Shown one piece after another: positions 14,775-22,368 of a stretch of 41,828 bases of DNA. A program made the position numbers and the translations under genes. Source of the stretch: a virus; IMG/VR virus record IMGVR_UViG_3300031999_000064, positions 1-41,828 of that record; one strand, written 5' to 3'. Position 1 is the first letter of the stretch; the number at the start of each line of letters is the position of its first letter. Below the pieces are notes generated by a model, which saw nothing but the letters and a program-made list of their open reading frames with translations, had not been told where the DNA came from and did no database searches.

Positions 14775-17277
14775 TTCGTCCGGAAACAAGGTTGCCTATC
14801 TTCAGAATGCCTATAATGTGAAGAGAATTGAGAAGATTAATGCCGTCCCTTCATTGTCCTTTTCATACCCGAATGATGATACCAATGCGGCAAAAACCGC
14901 CCTCATTACGACGGCATATACCGCAAAAGTGTGGAATACAATAAAGAACCGATTCGAGGGATTGTACTACCTCCAAGATGCGACAGAAAAATGGGATGGT
15001 TCGGACTCCGTTATTGAGGCGTACTACATCGGCGCAATGGGGTGGTTGCTGAAAGAAGATAATATCGTTTACGACACCGGATCCACCCCGCACACACCAA
15101 CAACCATAATTACGGAACTCTTGGCAAAACAGGAACGCACCCCGGCGATCACTGTTGGCACAATCCAGCCAACGACGGCGTTTGCCTTCGCTATAGAGGG
15201 GGCAAACCTCTTGAACGCTGTCCTCAAATGCGTGGAATATTTGGGGGGATATATGAACGTCGATGATACCGGCGCACTGAACTGGTATAACGAACCATCA
15301 ACCACAACCCCCACAAGAGAGATCAGGTACAAAAAGAATTTGTCCGGCGTAACGAGAAAGCGCGATTTCGGCACGGTTTACAATAAGGTGTATGCTTACG
15401 GATACGGCGAGGGGGACGCACAATTAACGCTCATCGATGCGGGAGAGACATACGATTATATTGAGGATGCCGGTCCCGGTTCATCCCAGGCGCTGTATGG
15501 CGTACAAATCAAACGTATTACTGATAAAAGAATAATCCACCCCTCGACGCTCTTACGGTGGGCACAGAAATTTTTAGCGACGTATAAAGACCCGGTTTAT
15601 TATTACTCCGTGTCGCTGGTTAACCTCGCAGAACATTCCGATTTCTCGTTTGATTACGAGAGCATCAGCGTTGGTCAGATCGTGCGGGTAGTCAACAGCG
15701 ATTTAAACAACCTCACCGTCAATGTGAAAATCGTTTCCATTGAAATCAATCTTTCACGACCGGAAGAGATTTCGGTTGAATTGGCGAACGCTACCAAAAC
15801 ACTCTCGGACTCCTTCTCGGGTTTGCAGCGATACCAGAATATTGCTGAGAATATGGCCTGCCAGATTTCGGCGGGAAATGTAATTGTCCAGGGCACGTTC
15901 ACGGTAGATGGATGGAGAAGTGCGGGAGTTACGACAATTGATGGCGGGCAAATCACGGCTGATACTATTACCGCAACCCAGATCGCATCCGGTACGATCA
16001 CAACAACGGAACTTAATTTCACCCCTATCCTCGGAACAACAGTGATCGCTTCCATCAATGCCAGCGCTGAAGGAATCACCATTAACGGGAACAGGATTAA
16101 GGTAAATGGTGATTGCACCTTTTCAGCGGGATACGATCCGACCGGCAAGATCACAACATTCTGCCAGGCTGCGATACCTACCTCAATCGCCGCCGGCGAT
16201 CTCTGGGTGCATTCAGATGATGCAAATAAACTGTACCGGGCAGCGATCGCGGGCGCAGATGCGATTACTGCAGGGGAATGGGAGACCGTCCGGGATACGG
16301 ATATCGCCCAGGCACTCGCGGATGCCAGCACCGCCCAAGATGCTGCCGACGATGCACAGGGAGACGCCACAACCGCGCTTAACACGCTCTCCGACATGGC
16401 GGCCGACTCAAAAATTGTGCCCTCGGAAAAACTCGTCCTCAAACCCGAATGGGATGCCATAAATGCTGAGGCAGCGGGGATCGTGGCACAGGCGGACGCC
16501 TTTTCGGTCTCTCATGTGGATTACTCGGCTGCCTATGCTGCCCTGAACACGTACCTCAACACCACTCTCACGGTCTTCGCAAACATGGCAGCTACCACGA
16601 CCATTGTGCGGGCTACCTGGGATACTAACTGGAATACTTATTACGCCGAACGAACCGACCTGCTCAATGCCATCGCAGCTCAGGCCAAGGCGATTGCGGA
16701 CGGGAAGATCACTGCTGGCGGGGCGGCCGCCGATGTGAACGCGAATGCAACCACCATATCAGGCGGGAAAATCACCGCGAACACCATCGATTGTGATCGG
16801 CTCACCACATCCACCATCAACGCGAAGACGATCACGCTCGGAACCACCGGGGGAGCTGCAATTATACAATCCTTCAATTACTGGGCCGGAAATGCGGGAT
16901 GGCAGATTCTGGCAGATGGGACGGCAGAATTTAATGTTATAACTGTGCGGGGTACGATATACGCAACCGCCGGAGAATTTACTGGGACCCTAAAAGCCAC
17001 AAATATTGAATCCGGGAAAACCCTGACGGTAAATGGGACGATACAATCGGCAAATTACGTCCACGAAACAAGTGGCTGGCAGATCACTGGTGCAGGGATT
17101 GCCCATTTTGGCGATATCTCCGGAATTAATATTACTGCTCTGTCTGCGGTATATACTCCTGCTTGTGTTCTCAATAAACCCTTCTATCCGGCAATCTATG
17201 GGACACTGCAGACAACCGATGGGGACAATCTGATCTGGTACGACAAAGACGGGCATCCCCACACGATTGTAGCATGA
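14749..17277 (+). CDS. Tail hub / central fibre (Prophage_tail, Tal-like)
   Basis: The protein has 842 residues. About residues 1-370 resemble phage tail hub proteins (MSYQIWLFDSSGNKVAYLQ; KINAVPSLSFSYPNDD; an FATVYNKVYAYGYG-like strand region; then SVGQIVRVVNSDLN). Residues 385-430 carry the IDGGQITADTITATQIASGTITTTEL pattern of central tail spikes. Residues 500-700 form a long Ala-rich helix, perhaps a trimer stalk, and a beta domain ends the protein. No peptidoglycan hydrolase motif is visible. GGAGG lies 12 bases before ATG 14749, inside the HNH gene. Confidence 0.75.
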   Translation: MSYQIWLFDSSGNKVAYLQNAYNVKRIEKINAVPSLSFSYPNDDTNAAKTALITTAYTAKVWNTIKNRFEGLYYLQDATEKWDGSDSVIEAYYIGAMGWLLKEDNIVYDTGSTPHTPTTIITELLAKQERTPAITVGTIQPTTAFAFAIEGANLLNAVLKCVEYLGGYMNVDDTGALNWYNEPSTTTPTREIRYKKNLSGVTRKRDFGTVYNKVYAYGYGEGDAQLTLIDAGETYDYIEDAGPGSSQALYGVQIKRITDKRIIHPSTLLRWAQKFLATYKDPVYYYSVSLVNLAEHSDFSFDYESISVGQIVRVVNSDLNNLTVNVKIVSIEINLSRPEEISVELANATKTLSDSFSGLQRYQNIAENMACQISAGNVIVQGTFTVDGWRSAGVTTIDGGQITADTITATQIASGTITTTELNFTPILGTTVIASINASAEGITINGNRIKVNGDCTFSAGYDPTGKITTFCQAAIPTSIAAGDLWVHSDDANKLYRAAIAGADAITAGEWETVRDTDIAQALADASTAQDAADDAQGDATTALNTLSDMAADSKIVPSEKLVLKPEWDAINAEAAGIVAQADAFSVSHVDYSAAYAALNTYLNTTLTVFANMAATTTIVRATWDTNWNTYYAERTDLLNAIAAQAKAIADGKITAGGAAADVNANATTISGGKITANTIDCDRLTTSTINAKTITLGTTGGAAIIQSFNYWAGNAGWQILADGTAEFNVITVRGTIYATAGEFTGTLKATNIESGKTLTVNGTIQSANYVHETSGWQITGAGIAHFGDISGINITALSAVYTPACVLNKPFYPAIYGTLQTTDGDNLIWYDKDGHPHTIVA

Positions 17278-17298
17278 TAAAAAAGGGAGATCAGAGGT

Positions 17299-17559
17299 TC
17301 ATGGAGATTTCAGATATATCCGATACGTTGTAATATTATTTTCATGAACGAACGGCGAATTGGTATCCATTCCGAAAGAATCATGATCTAATGAGATGGG
17401 CAACCGATCAACATCAACCATCTGATCCCCCGAGTAAGAGATAATCTCGGCAGTAACGCCCTGTTGTTTCTGGTACTGCATCCCTGCGACGAACGCACCA
17501 ATCAAAAGCGCTGCGATAATCGCAATTACTAAGCATTTTATTTTGATATCTGTGTGCAT
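17299..17559 (-). CDS. Small single-pass membrane protein
   Basis: The protein has 86 residues: a short basic N-terminus (MHTDIKIK), a membrane helix at about 9-27 (CLVIAIIAALLIGAFVAGM) and an external domain of about 58 residues. A perfect GGAGGAAAC stands before the ATG, the clearest ribosome site in this region. It overlaps the previous reverse gene by 22 bases and ends facing the tail hub gene. Lying next to the integrase, it could be expressed in the lysogen, for example for superinfection exclusion; this is inference. Confidence 0.7.
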   Translation of the reverse strand: MHTDIKIKCLVIAIIAALLIGAFVAGMQYQKQQGVTAEIISYSGDQMVDVDRLPISLDHDSFGMDTNSPFVHENNITTYRIYLKSP

Positions 17560-17768
17560 GTTTCCTCCGCTTTGGATATTGGTTTGTTCTCAGTAGGTGG
17601 TTGTGTCTTGAAGGCCACGATTACGAGCGCCCGTGCCGCTTCATCAAGTGAGAGGGAACCACTCACCAAATAGTTTATGTTTCCTACCTCATCACTGGTT
17701 TTTACAATAGTGAGAATTTCAATATCCATTGTATTATCATTGTAGGTATCTTCATATTTAAACCCCAC
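17538..17768 (-). CDS. Small acidic protein upstream of membrane protein
   Basis: The frame encodes about 76 residues (YEDTYNDNTMDIEILTIVKTSDEVG then a helix SLDEAARALVIVAFK). No family is recognised. The start is uncertain: GTG 17768 lies about 24 bp from a TATA-like box on this strand (17788-17795) and would be leaderless; TTG 17774 or ATG 17729 are alternatives. It probably forms a two-gene reverse unit with the membrane protein. Confidence 0.5.
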   Translation of the reverse strand: MGFKYEDTYNDNTMDIEILTIVKTSDEVGNINYLVSGSLSLDEAARALVIVAFKTQPPTENKPISKAEETCTQISK

Positions 17769-17774
17769 ATACAA

Positions 17775-17817
17775 CAGTTATCACTATTTTTTATACTCCT
17801 GAGCTCAGTTCCTGAGC
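17775..17817. promoter_or_regulatory. Divergent promoter between reverse pair and integrase
   Basis: Only 43 bp separate the two divergent genes. One AT-rich element at 17786-17795 reads as a TATA box both ways (TTTTTTATAC forward, GTATAAAAAA reverse). The forward integrase start GTG 17818 is about 26 bp from its centre, which suggests a leaderless transcript. A perfect palindrome CTGAGCTCAG at 17799-17808 and a repeat of CCTGAG at 17798-17803 and 17811-17816 lie between box and start, where an operator would block transcription. Confidence 0.45.
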
Positions 17818-18846
17818 GTGTACTCCGTTGCTCAATATCTCAGGATGCTGCGGCTCGCCAAACGTGCGCCCGGCACTCTCAAACTGTACGAGAAGGTGTT
17901 CCGGCATTATGCCGCGTTCCTGGATGTACCGCTGACTGAAATCCACGATCACCTTTTGCCGGAGAACCTTATTAAATATTCAGAGTCCCGCCCGGGGAAA
18001 AGCACAAGGACGACAAAAGTTTATCTCTCGATCCTGCACCGTTTCATGGAGATTAACGGTGTGTTCTTCGATCCTCTGGAACTTAATATCGTCAGAGCGC
18101 TGAGCACGGAGGACCTAGACGACAAACCACTTGAATTGTCTACCCTGCAGAAGATGATGGATCTCGCCAGCGTGCACGGGAAAGCGATCCTCTCAACCCT
18201 GATCTCAACCGGGATGCGCCGGAAGGAATGTTCCCTGCTGCTGCTCTCCGATCTGGATAAAGACCTAATCAGGATTAGGAACGAGATCGCCAAGGGTGGA
18301 CGCGGGGGAACTGTCTATCTCACTTCTGAAGCCCGGGAGTATCTTGATCTCTGGCTGAAGGAACGACCCAACTACTTGGAACGGGTCAAAAGGAAACGGT
18401 TCTCTGAGTACCGACCGAAAGACGACCAGCGCCTCTTTGCCTGTGGTGATTTTACAATGCGCGATATCTTCCACCGTCTGTATATGAAGGTGGACGGCGA
18501 GAGAGGGAAGTATCGGGATCGCTGCACTCTCCACTCATGCCGGAAATATTTCCGCACGCATGCCGTGAAGACCATGCCGCTGGATCTGGTTGAGAAGATT
18601 TTGAGGCATACCGGATACCTCACCAGCTCATATGTCAGGATCTCCGATGCGGAAGCGCGCCGGGTGTTCCACGAAGGCGAGCATGTGCTGTATATCACGA
18701 GAAAGGATCAGCGCCTTTCCGATACCAAAATAGATTTGCTGGAACGGAAAAATAAGGAGTTGTCGGAGAAGGTCGGAGAGATTTCCGATCTGAAGGGGCG
18801 CCTATTATTGCTGGAACTCTATGCGGAAAAGGGGAAAAAACCATAA
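17818..18846 (+). CDS. int: Tyrosine recombinase (integrase)
   Basis: The protein has 342 residues. Residues 1-95 are a SAM-like core-binding domain (TLKLYEKVFRHYAAFL). The catalytic domain shows Arg134 in STGMRRKE, Lys159 in EIAKGGRGG, His239-x-x-Arg242 (HSCRKYF), His264 in LRHTGY and nucleophile Tyr272 in SSYVRI. All six expected positions are present, so it should be active. A charged coiled coil ends the protein (LERKNKELSEKVGEISDLK), perhaps for multimerisation. GTG 17818 was chosen because of the TATA spacing; ATG 17845 is possible. It makes the virus temperate. The frame has no tRNA-like part, and I could not identify the attachment site. Confidence 0.9.
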   Translation: MYSVAQYLRMLRLAKRAPGTLKLYEKVFRHYAAFLDVPLTEIHDHLLPENLIKYSESRPGKSTRTTKVYLSILHRFMEINGVFFDPLELNIVRALSTEDLDDKPLELSTLQKMMDLASVHGKAILSTLISTGMRRKECSLLLLSDLDKDLIRIRNEIAKGGRGGTVYLTSEAREYLDLWLKERPNYLERVKRKRFSEYRPKDDQRLFACGDFTMRDIFHRLYMKVDGERGKYRDRCTLHSCRKYFRTHAVKTMPLDLVEKILRHTGYLTSSYVRISDAEARRVFHEGEHVLYITRKDQRLSDTKIDLLERKNKELSEKVGEISDLKGRLLLLELYAEKGKKP

Positions 18847-18859
18847 TACATTTTCCCAG

Positions 18860-19198
18860 TCATTCGCAGGCAAGACCGTTTTTATCCCGGTCTAATTGGT
18901 GGATATCTCCCTTTCCAGAGGTTTTACAATAATCATAACAGGATTGTGCTGCTGTATGTGTGGAGAAATCATCGCAATTATACCGGTTATAAGAACAATC
19001 GCAGATCGTTTCGGGATTATTTAATTGGGATGTTGTTACGGATGGCGGTTCGTGAATAACGACCGGTTTAAAAGATATCGTAACCGCTGGGGGAGGTGAT
19101 GATGTCAGTGTATCTGCTCTGGGGGAACCACACCCCGCCAAAGTAATCATTATAAAGATAAAATAAATTACGAGAATCTCTTTTATATCCGGGGCCAT
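18860..19198 (-). CDS. Lipoprotein with Excalibur-like C-terminal domain
   Basis: The 112-residue protein starts with a lipoprotein signal: hydrophobic ILVIYFIFIMITLAG then Cys23 (L-A-G-C lipobox). A Ser/Pro/Thr linker (about 25-65) leads to a C-terminal domain with five cysteines and the end DRDKNGLACE, the DxDxxGxxCE motif of the Excalibur calcium-binding family. GAGGT lies seven bases before the ATG. It faces the integrase tail to tail and lies alone on this strand, so it may be a lysogenic-conversion gene that changes the cell surface. That role is inferred. Confidence 0.75.
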   Translation of the reverse strand: MAPDIKEILVIYFIFIMITLAGCGSPRADTLTSSPPPAVTISFKPVVIHEPPSVTTSQLNNPETICDCSYNRYNCDDFSTHTAAQSCYDYCKTSGKGDIHQLDRDKNGLACE

Positions 19199-19303
19199 AA
19201 GGTAACCTCAGTACTGATCCGATATCAACATTTCATTTTCACTCCGCGTCCGGCATCAATTAATTATGTGATAATATAATTCCCTCCCGGATGGTGTGGA
19301 ATC

Positions 19304-19432
19304 ATGTCGATGTATTCTGATGAAGAGGTTATCAGTGCACTGCAAAAACTCTATGATGAAAAAAAGATTATTTTCGTTGAATCTTCTTTGCAACGTCGGG
19401 ATCATCAAGGAGAACAAGTAATTTCTCCTTAA
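19304..19432 (+). CDS. Possible 42-residue protein antisense to RHH gene end
   Basis: ATG 19304 lies about 28 bp after the TATA-like sequence ATAATATAAT (19271-19280), so a leaderless transcript is possible. The peptide is acidic and helical (MSMYSDEEVISALQKLYDEK, then KIIFVESSL), protein-like in composition. Its last 65 bases overlap the 3' end of the reverse RHH gene. It could be a small protein or an antisense transcript. No family is recognised. Confidence 0.33.
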   Translation: MSMYSDEEVISALQKLYDEKKIIFVESSLQRRDHQGEQVISP

Positions 19433-19607
19433 GTTCATAGTCGGGTTCTATCGGACGATCCATCTCCTTGTCAATAAGAGATCTGATAAAATCTGACATG
19501 TTCCGATATTTTTTCGTCTTGATAAATCGAGTCTCTACCTCTTCTTTGAACTCATCCGGAACTCTCGTTCCGATATATTCCCCTTGTTGTGCCTTCTCTT
19601 CACTCAT
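19368..19607 (-). CDS. RHH-type regulator facing the early operon
   Basis: Starting at MSEEK (ATG 19607) the protein has 79 residues. The N-terminal part has a strand GEYIGTRVPDEFKEEVETRF followed by NMSDFIRSLIDKEM, the strand-helix-helix of ribbon-helix-helix repressors, and a helical tail. An upstream ATG at 19634 would add nine residues, but a TATA-like box (TTTATAAAA, 19634-19643 reading back) is about 30 bp from 19607 and would make that start nearly leaderless. Divergent to the early operon, it is the best candidate for the lysogeny repressor. Confidence 0.65.
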   Translation of the reverse strand: MSEEKAQQGEYIGTRVPDEFKEEVETRFIKTKKYRNMSDFIRSLIDKEMDRPIEPDYELKEKLLVLLDDPDVAKKIQRK

Positions 19608-19741
19608 AAACCGAATTATAACATTATCTAACATTTTATAAAAACCTTCTCTCTCCTATTTGATTGATTTGATAGAACAATCTAACAAAGTATTTATACC
19701 CCTAACAACTAGTAATATCTATCAAATCTAACAGGTGAGAA
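19608..19741. promoter_or_regulatory. Divergent early/lysogeny control region with ATCTAACA repeats
   Basis: The region has a reverse TATA-like box at 19634-19643 and a forward one at about 19691-19698 (TATTTATA). The octamer ATCTAACA occurs at 19626-19633, 19680-19687 and 19726-19733, with CCTAACA at 19701-19707. One repeat lies over or beside each promoter, and three are spaced 21 and 25 bp, about two helical turns. Direct repeats of this sort are typical operators of RHH proteins, two of which are encoded on either side. GGTGAG precedes the forward ATG 19742. Confidence 0.55.
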
Positions 19742-19900
19742 ATGGAGGAACAAAAATACTTGGGTTGGAGGGCCGAGGAGGCCGAGGTCAAACTCGCAGA
19801 AGAAGTCAGGAAAAAGACCGGCGAACGGTCAATATCTGCCGTCCTCAGCAAATCCCTGAAGCATTACGCTAAAGCCAATGGCGTGAAGGTGCCGGCATGA
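19742..19900 (+). CDS. Small RHH-like protein, first early gene
   Basis: The 52-residue protein (LGWRAEEAEVKLAEEVRKKT, then SISAVLSKSLKHYAK) has a short strand and two helices as in compact RHH regulators. GGTGAG at 19734-19739 lies two bases before the ATG. As first gene of the forward operon it may act as a Cro-like counter-regulator to the reverse RHH protein. Its stop overlaps the next start (ATGA). Confidence 0.6.
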   Translation: MEEQKYLGWRAEEAEVKLAEEVRKKTGERSISAVLSKSLKHYAKANGVKVPA

Positions 19901-20061
19901 TCGATGTGCGGACTGTCCCTCAATCGGCTGTGGACTGGTTCCTGTCGAAATTCCCTGAGGCACAGAGTAACGTTGAGGAATGGAAGAAAAATGGCGAGAT
20001 CATCGTCGAACAAAGGAAGGTGTGTGAGACCAATGGAGATAACGGAAAACCAAAAAACTGA
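19897..20061 (+). CDS. Small early protein
   Basis: This 54-residue frame starts with ATG overlapping the previous TGA. It is rich in Trp, Lys and Glu (VDWFLSKFPEAQSNVEEWKK) and probably helical. No family is recognised. Its last 29 bases overlap the next gene in another frame, so one of the two starts may be different. Confidence 0.5.
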   Translation: MIDVRTVPQSAVDWFLSKFPEAQSNVEEWKKNGEIIVEQRKVCETNGDNGKPKN

Positions 20062-20359
20062 TGGCAGCCCCGATCCGCGCTTGGAAGCCAAGGATGGGGA
20101 GACTGCCGGTACTGAGTCAGAACACGGAAAGTTAATTGTTTGCCCGCCCGATGCAGCCCTTCGTGACTGCGCCGGGTGCCGGATCATGGCCGCATGTAAG
20201 GCCGATATCCGCGCGTACCAGGCACAGACGTATGGGATCATTGACGCGGAAGAGAGCAACCGCGCCCTGCAGATAGTGGCGCAGCTCAGGCGGAAGAGAA
20301 TCCACGATGAGATTACGAGCATCCAAAGGGCGCACGGTCTGGTGGGGCGGTCGTCATGA
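20033..20359 (+). CDS. Cys-rich early protein
   Basis: From ATG 20033 the protein has 108 residues. A cysteine group C-x8-C-x2-C-x5-C (CPPDAALRDCAGCRIMAAC) suggests a bound zinc or iron-sulphur group; it is followed by a helical basic part (IVAQLRRKRIHDEI). The frame is open further upstream, but those codons overlap the previous gene. Function is unknown. The stop overlaps the next start. Confidence 0.55.
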   Translation: MEITENQKTDGSPDPRLEAKDGETAGTESEHGKLIVCPPDAALRDCAGCRIMAACKADIRAYQAQTYGIIDAEESNRALQIVAQLRRKRIHDEITSIQRAHGLVGRSS

Positions 20360-20553
20360 CACGGATCTGCCCGAAGATCAACGCCCCATGTAAGTACTGC
20401 TCGAATGAGTCAAAGGGCGCGTGGTGCAACAACGACGGCAGGCACTATGTATCAGAGTTGACCGAGTGCCCGATACCGGGTGCCCGAGCCACGCCACTGG
20501 TGCCGTTTGAACTGTCAGAACTTCAGTGGATGTCGCGGAGGGAAACAGCATGA
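20356..20553 (+). CDS. Small zinc-finger-like protein
   Basis: The 65-residue protein has five cysteines and a histidine (ICPKINAPCKYCSNESKGAWC, then a late C-P), enough for one metal site. It overlaps both neighbours by four bases. It belongs to the set of tiny Cys-rich early proteins of this virus. Function is unknown. Confidence 0.6.
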   Translation: MTRICPKINAPCKYCSNESKGAWCNNDGRHYVSELTECPIPGARATPLVPFELSELQWMSRRETA

Positions 20554-20738
20554 GCCCCTACGACATCACCGAGGAGCCGATTGATTGGGATCGTGAAAAA
20601 CTCCTCGCCATCCAACGGGAAGACCGTGCAGACAGGATCGCCGCTGACAAAAAAGACGAGGAACCTCTCACCCCGCAGAGCATCCAGGAGATCATCACCC
20701 GGCAAGACGAACCGCTGGATCCGGAGGCCGAATCATGA
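20550..20738 (+). CDS. Small acidic early protein
   Basis: The 62-residue protein is strongly charged (PIDWDREKLLAIQREDRADR; DEPLDPEAES) and has no recognised family. GGAGGG lies eight bases before ATG 20550, which also overlaps the previous stop. It may be a DNA mimic or a binding partner, but nothing shows this directly. Confidence 0.55.
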   Translation: MSPYDITEEPIDWDREKLLAIQREDRADRIAADKKDEEPLTPQSIQEIITRQDEPLDPEAES

Positions 20739-21181
20739 TGACCCCCCAGGAAGAAATGCGGGACCTGAATGTCAACCCGCTGCCTCCGGTCGTAATCATG
20801 GACCCGCTCGCAGAGGTATGGTGTCTGGATGGGCAGATCGCCGCACTGCAGGAAGAGATCTCTTCTCTCACGCAGAAACGCACCGAAGCGCTGGACTACG
20901 CGGTTCAGAACCACATCACGGAGGACGGGAAGTACCGGCTCGATGTGAAATCCCGGAAGACCCGTGCGCTCGATGTGGCGCGGTTCCGTGAGGCGTTCCC
21001 GGAAGAATATATGATCGTCTGCGATATCGAACGCCGTGAAAAAGAAGAGGCCCTCAACCATCTCGGAGAGAGGATCAACCTCACGCTAGTTGACAAACTC
21101 GTGAAAAAACCCATCCTGGAAGCGGCGCCGGGTGTCATAACAGTCAAGGAGTCCCTGACCTATCAGGTGGTGCCTCTATGA
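20735..21181 (+). CDS. Coiled-coil early protein
   Basis: The protein has 148 residues. Residues 30-55 form a heptad-rich helix (LDGQIAALQEEISSLTQKRT), followed by a mixed region with YRLDVKSRKTRALDVARFRE and another helix. The C-terminal VKESLTYQVV shares the VKESLT hexapeptide with two places in the protein at 22638-23585. It lies just before an OB-like protein, so a recombination or replication role is possible but not shown. I do not recognise the family. Confidence 0.55.
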   Translation: MMTPQEEMRDLNVNPLPPVVIMDPLAEVWCLDGQIAALQEEISSLTQKRTEALDYAVQNHITEDGKYRLDVKSRKTRALDVARFREAFPEEYMIVCDIERREKEEALNHLGERINLTLVDKLVKKPILEAAPGVITVKESLTYQVVPL

Positions 21182-21951
21182 TCGGCACTCTAAATGACAA
21201 GGGTATGAACGATGCCGGGGTAATGGTTGCCCGGATCGATGAAAAACCCTATGAGGTTCTATCCTACGTCCTGCCGTTCCTGGAGAAACTCGAAAAAGGA
21301 TTGCAGGTCGAGGTCACACTCAACAAAGACCATAAAATCAGCAAGATCTCCCGCGCAAAAGGACAGCAACGGAACCCGAGCACTCAAGTTGCGATGGACA
21401 AGGCCGGATTCGGTCCCGAGACAAAGCAGGAGGAACGGAAAGATTGCACGTCCTCTATTACTCCTGCCGCAAACCCGTCGAATTCAACGGGATTAAAAAC
21501 CGTCGAAGGGCAGATCACCGCGATCAACTACGAGAAGCGGGGGATTGCCATCAAGGATAAGGTGGGAAATACTCACCCATTTTACTGGTCGGAAACCTTC
21601 AAGATGGTCAATTACAAAGGCGAGCCCCTGCAGCAGTGGTGGTTCGTCCGGATCACGGCGGAACTCCAGAAAAGTGACGATACCTGGTGGGTGACAGCAC
21701 AGGAATATTTCAAGAAACCGGATGACTGGCCGCGGAGTCAAGGAAAAGGAGGCGGGGGACGCCACTCAGCGGAAGAGAACCGTCTGATCGTCTTCCAGTG
21801 CACCTACAAGGAGTGCTGCGAGACGGTGCGGCAGCAGATGATGGCCATCGGGCAGGAGTTCGATGAGGCGGAATACAACCGCGTGATGGACATCGCCGTT
21901 GCCAGAGCCATCAAGGACGGCAAGGCGCTCATTGAGGCCGGGGGTGCGTGA
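21178..21951 (+). CDS. Possible OB-fold (single-strand DNA-binding-like) protein
   Basis: The protein has 257 residues. Residues 108-175 look like a five-strand barrel (TVEGQITAINYEKRGIAIKD, GNTHPFYWSETFKMVNY, WWFVRITAELQK), rich in exposed Trp, Tyr and Phe as in OB-fold single-strand binders. Gly-rich residues 186-195 follow, then a helical end with CTYKECCETVRQQM. The first 60 residues are also beta-rich. No family match is claimed; it is the best guess in the window for a DNA-binding replication or recombination protein. Confidence 0.45.
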   Translation: MIGTLNDKGMNDAGVMVARIDEKPYEVLSYVLPFLEKLEKGLQVEVTLNKDHKISKISRAKGQQRNPSTQVAMDKAGFGPETKQEERKDCTSSITPAANPSNSTGLKTVEGQITAINYEKRGIAIKDKVGNTHPFYWSETFKMVNYKGEPLQQWWFVRITAELQKSDDTWWVTAQEYFKKPDDWPRSQGKGGGGRHSAEENRLIVFQCTYKECCETVRQQMMAIGQEFDEAEYNRVMDIAVARAIKDGKALIEAGGA

Positions 21952-22097
21952 TGCCCGATATCATCACCCCCGCCCTTTTTGCGACCTTTGAACGGCGCAC
22001 CTGTGTTAAATGCGGGGCAACTGTCGTCGCATTCCCGAATGAGAAAGATCCCGTCTGCCAGAATTGCGGGCGATCCGGTAAGGAGAAGGTGCCCTGA
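21951..22097 (+). CDS. Tiny zinc-ribbon protein
   Basis: The 48-residue protein has CVKCG at residues 18-22 and CQNCG at 36-40, a complete zinc ribbon. Its ATG overlaps the preceding TGA by one base and its own stop is shared with the next ATG. Such ribbons bind nucleic acid or protein; no target is shown. Confidence 0.65.
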   Translation: MPDIITPALFATFERRTCVKCGATVVAFPNEKDPVCQNCGRSGKEKVP

Positions 22098-22216
22098 TGC
22101 GGAAAAAGTTGCTGTTCTGCGTGATCTGCCAGTGCTTCGTTGCCCACCAGGTCTTCCTGCGCGGGATCGGGTGCACGCCCGTGCACCGGTGCCTGCAGTG
22201 CCGGAGGGAGGCGTGA
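22097..22216 (+). CDS. Tiny Cys-rich protein
   Basis: The 39-residue protein has CVICQC near the start and CLQCRREA at the end, with a short hydrophobic middle. It would bind one zinc ion. TGATG overlaps join it to both neighbours, which supports its being a real gene in a translated chain. Function is unknown. Confidence 0.6.
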   Translation: MRKKLLFCVICQCFVAHQVFLRGIGCTPVHRCLQCRREA

Positions 22217-22368
22217 TGTCTGTCTTTCAGTGTGGTGCCTGTGATGGTACCATCTGCACGCTGGTAATTGTGGGCAACGACGATCTCATCGATGGTGACG
22301 ATCTGGCCTGCCCGAGACGCACGACGAATTACCTCCCGGAATGGAGGAAACTCACGGAGGTGAAATAG
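22216..22368 (+). CDS. Tiny Cys-containing protein
   Basis: The 50-residue protein starts with MSVFQCGACDGTICTLVIVG (three cysteines), then an acidic loop and a late CPRR, so one zinc site is possible. The pattern resembles minimal treble-clef or ribbon proteins. It is coupled to the preceding gene by TGATG and ends directly before the next start. Confidence 0.6.
   Translation: MSVFQCGACDGTICTLVIVGNDDLIDGDDLACPRRTTNYLPEWRKLTEVK

Noticed and set aside
15675-16460. A 261-codon reverse frame within the tail hub gene
   Set aside because: It is the shadow of Ala/Thr-rich hub sequence, with Ser/Val/Ala bias and no start signal.
17278-19300. tRNA gene or attachment site beside the integrase
   Set aside because: I looked for a tRNA-like 3' end or a core repeat and could not support one by eye.
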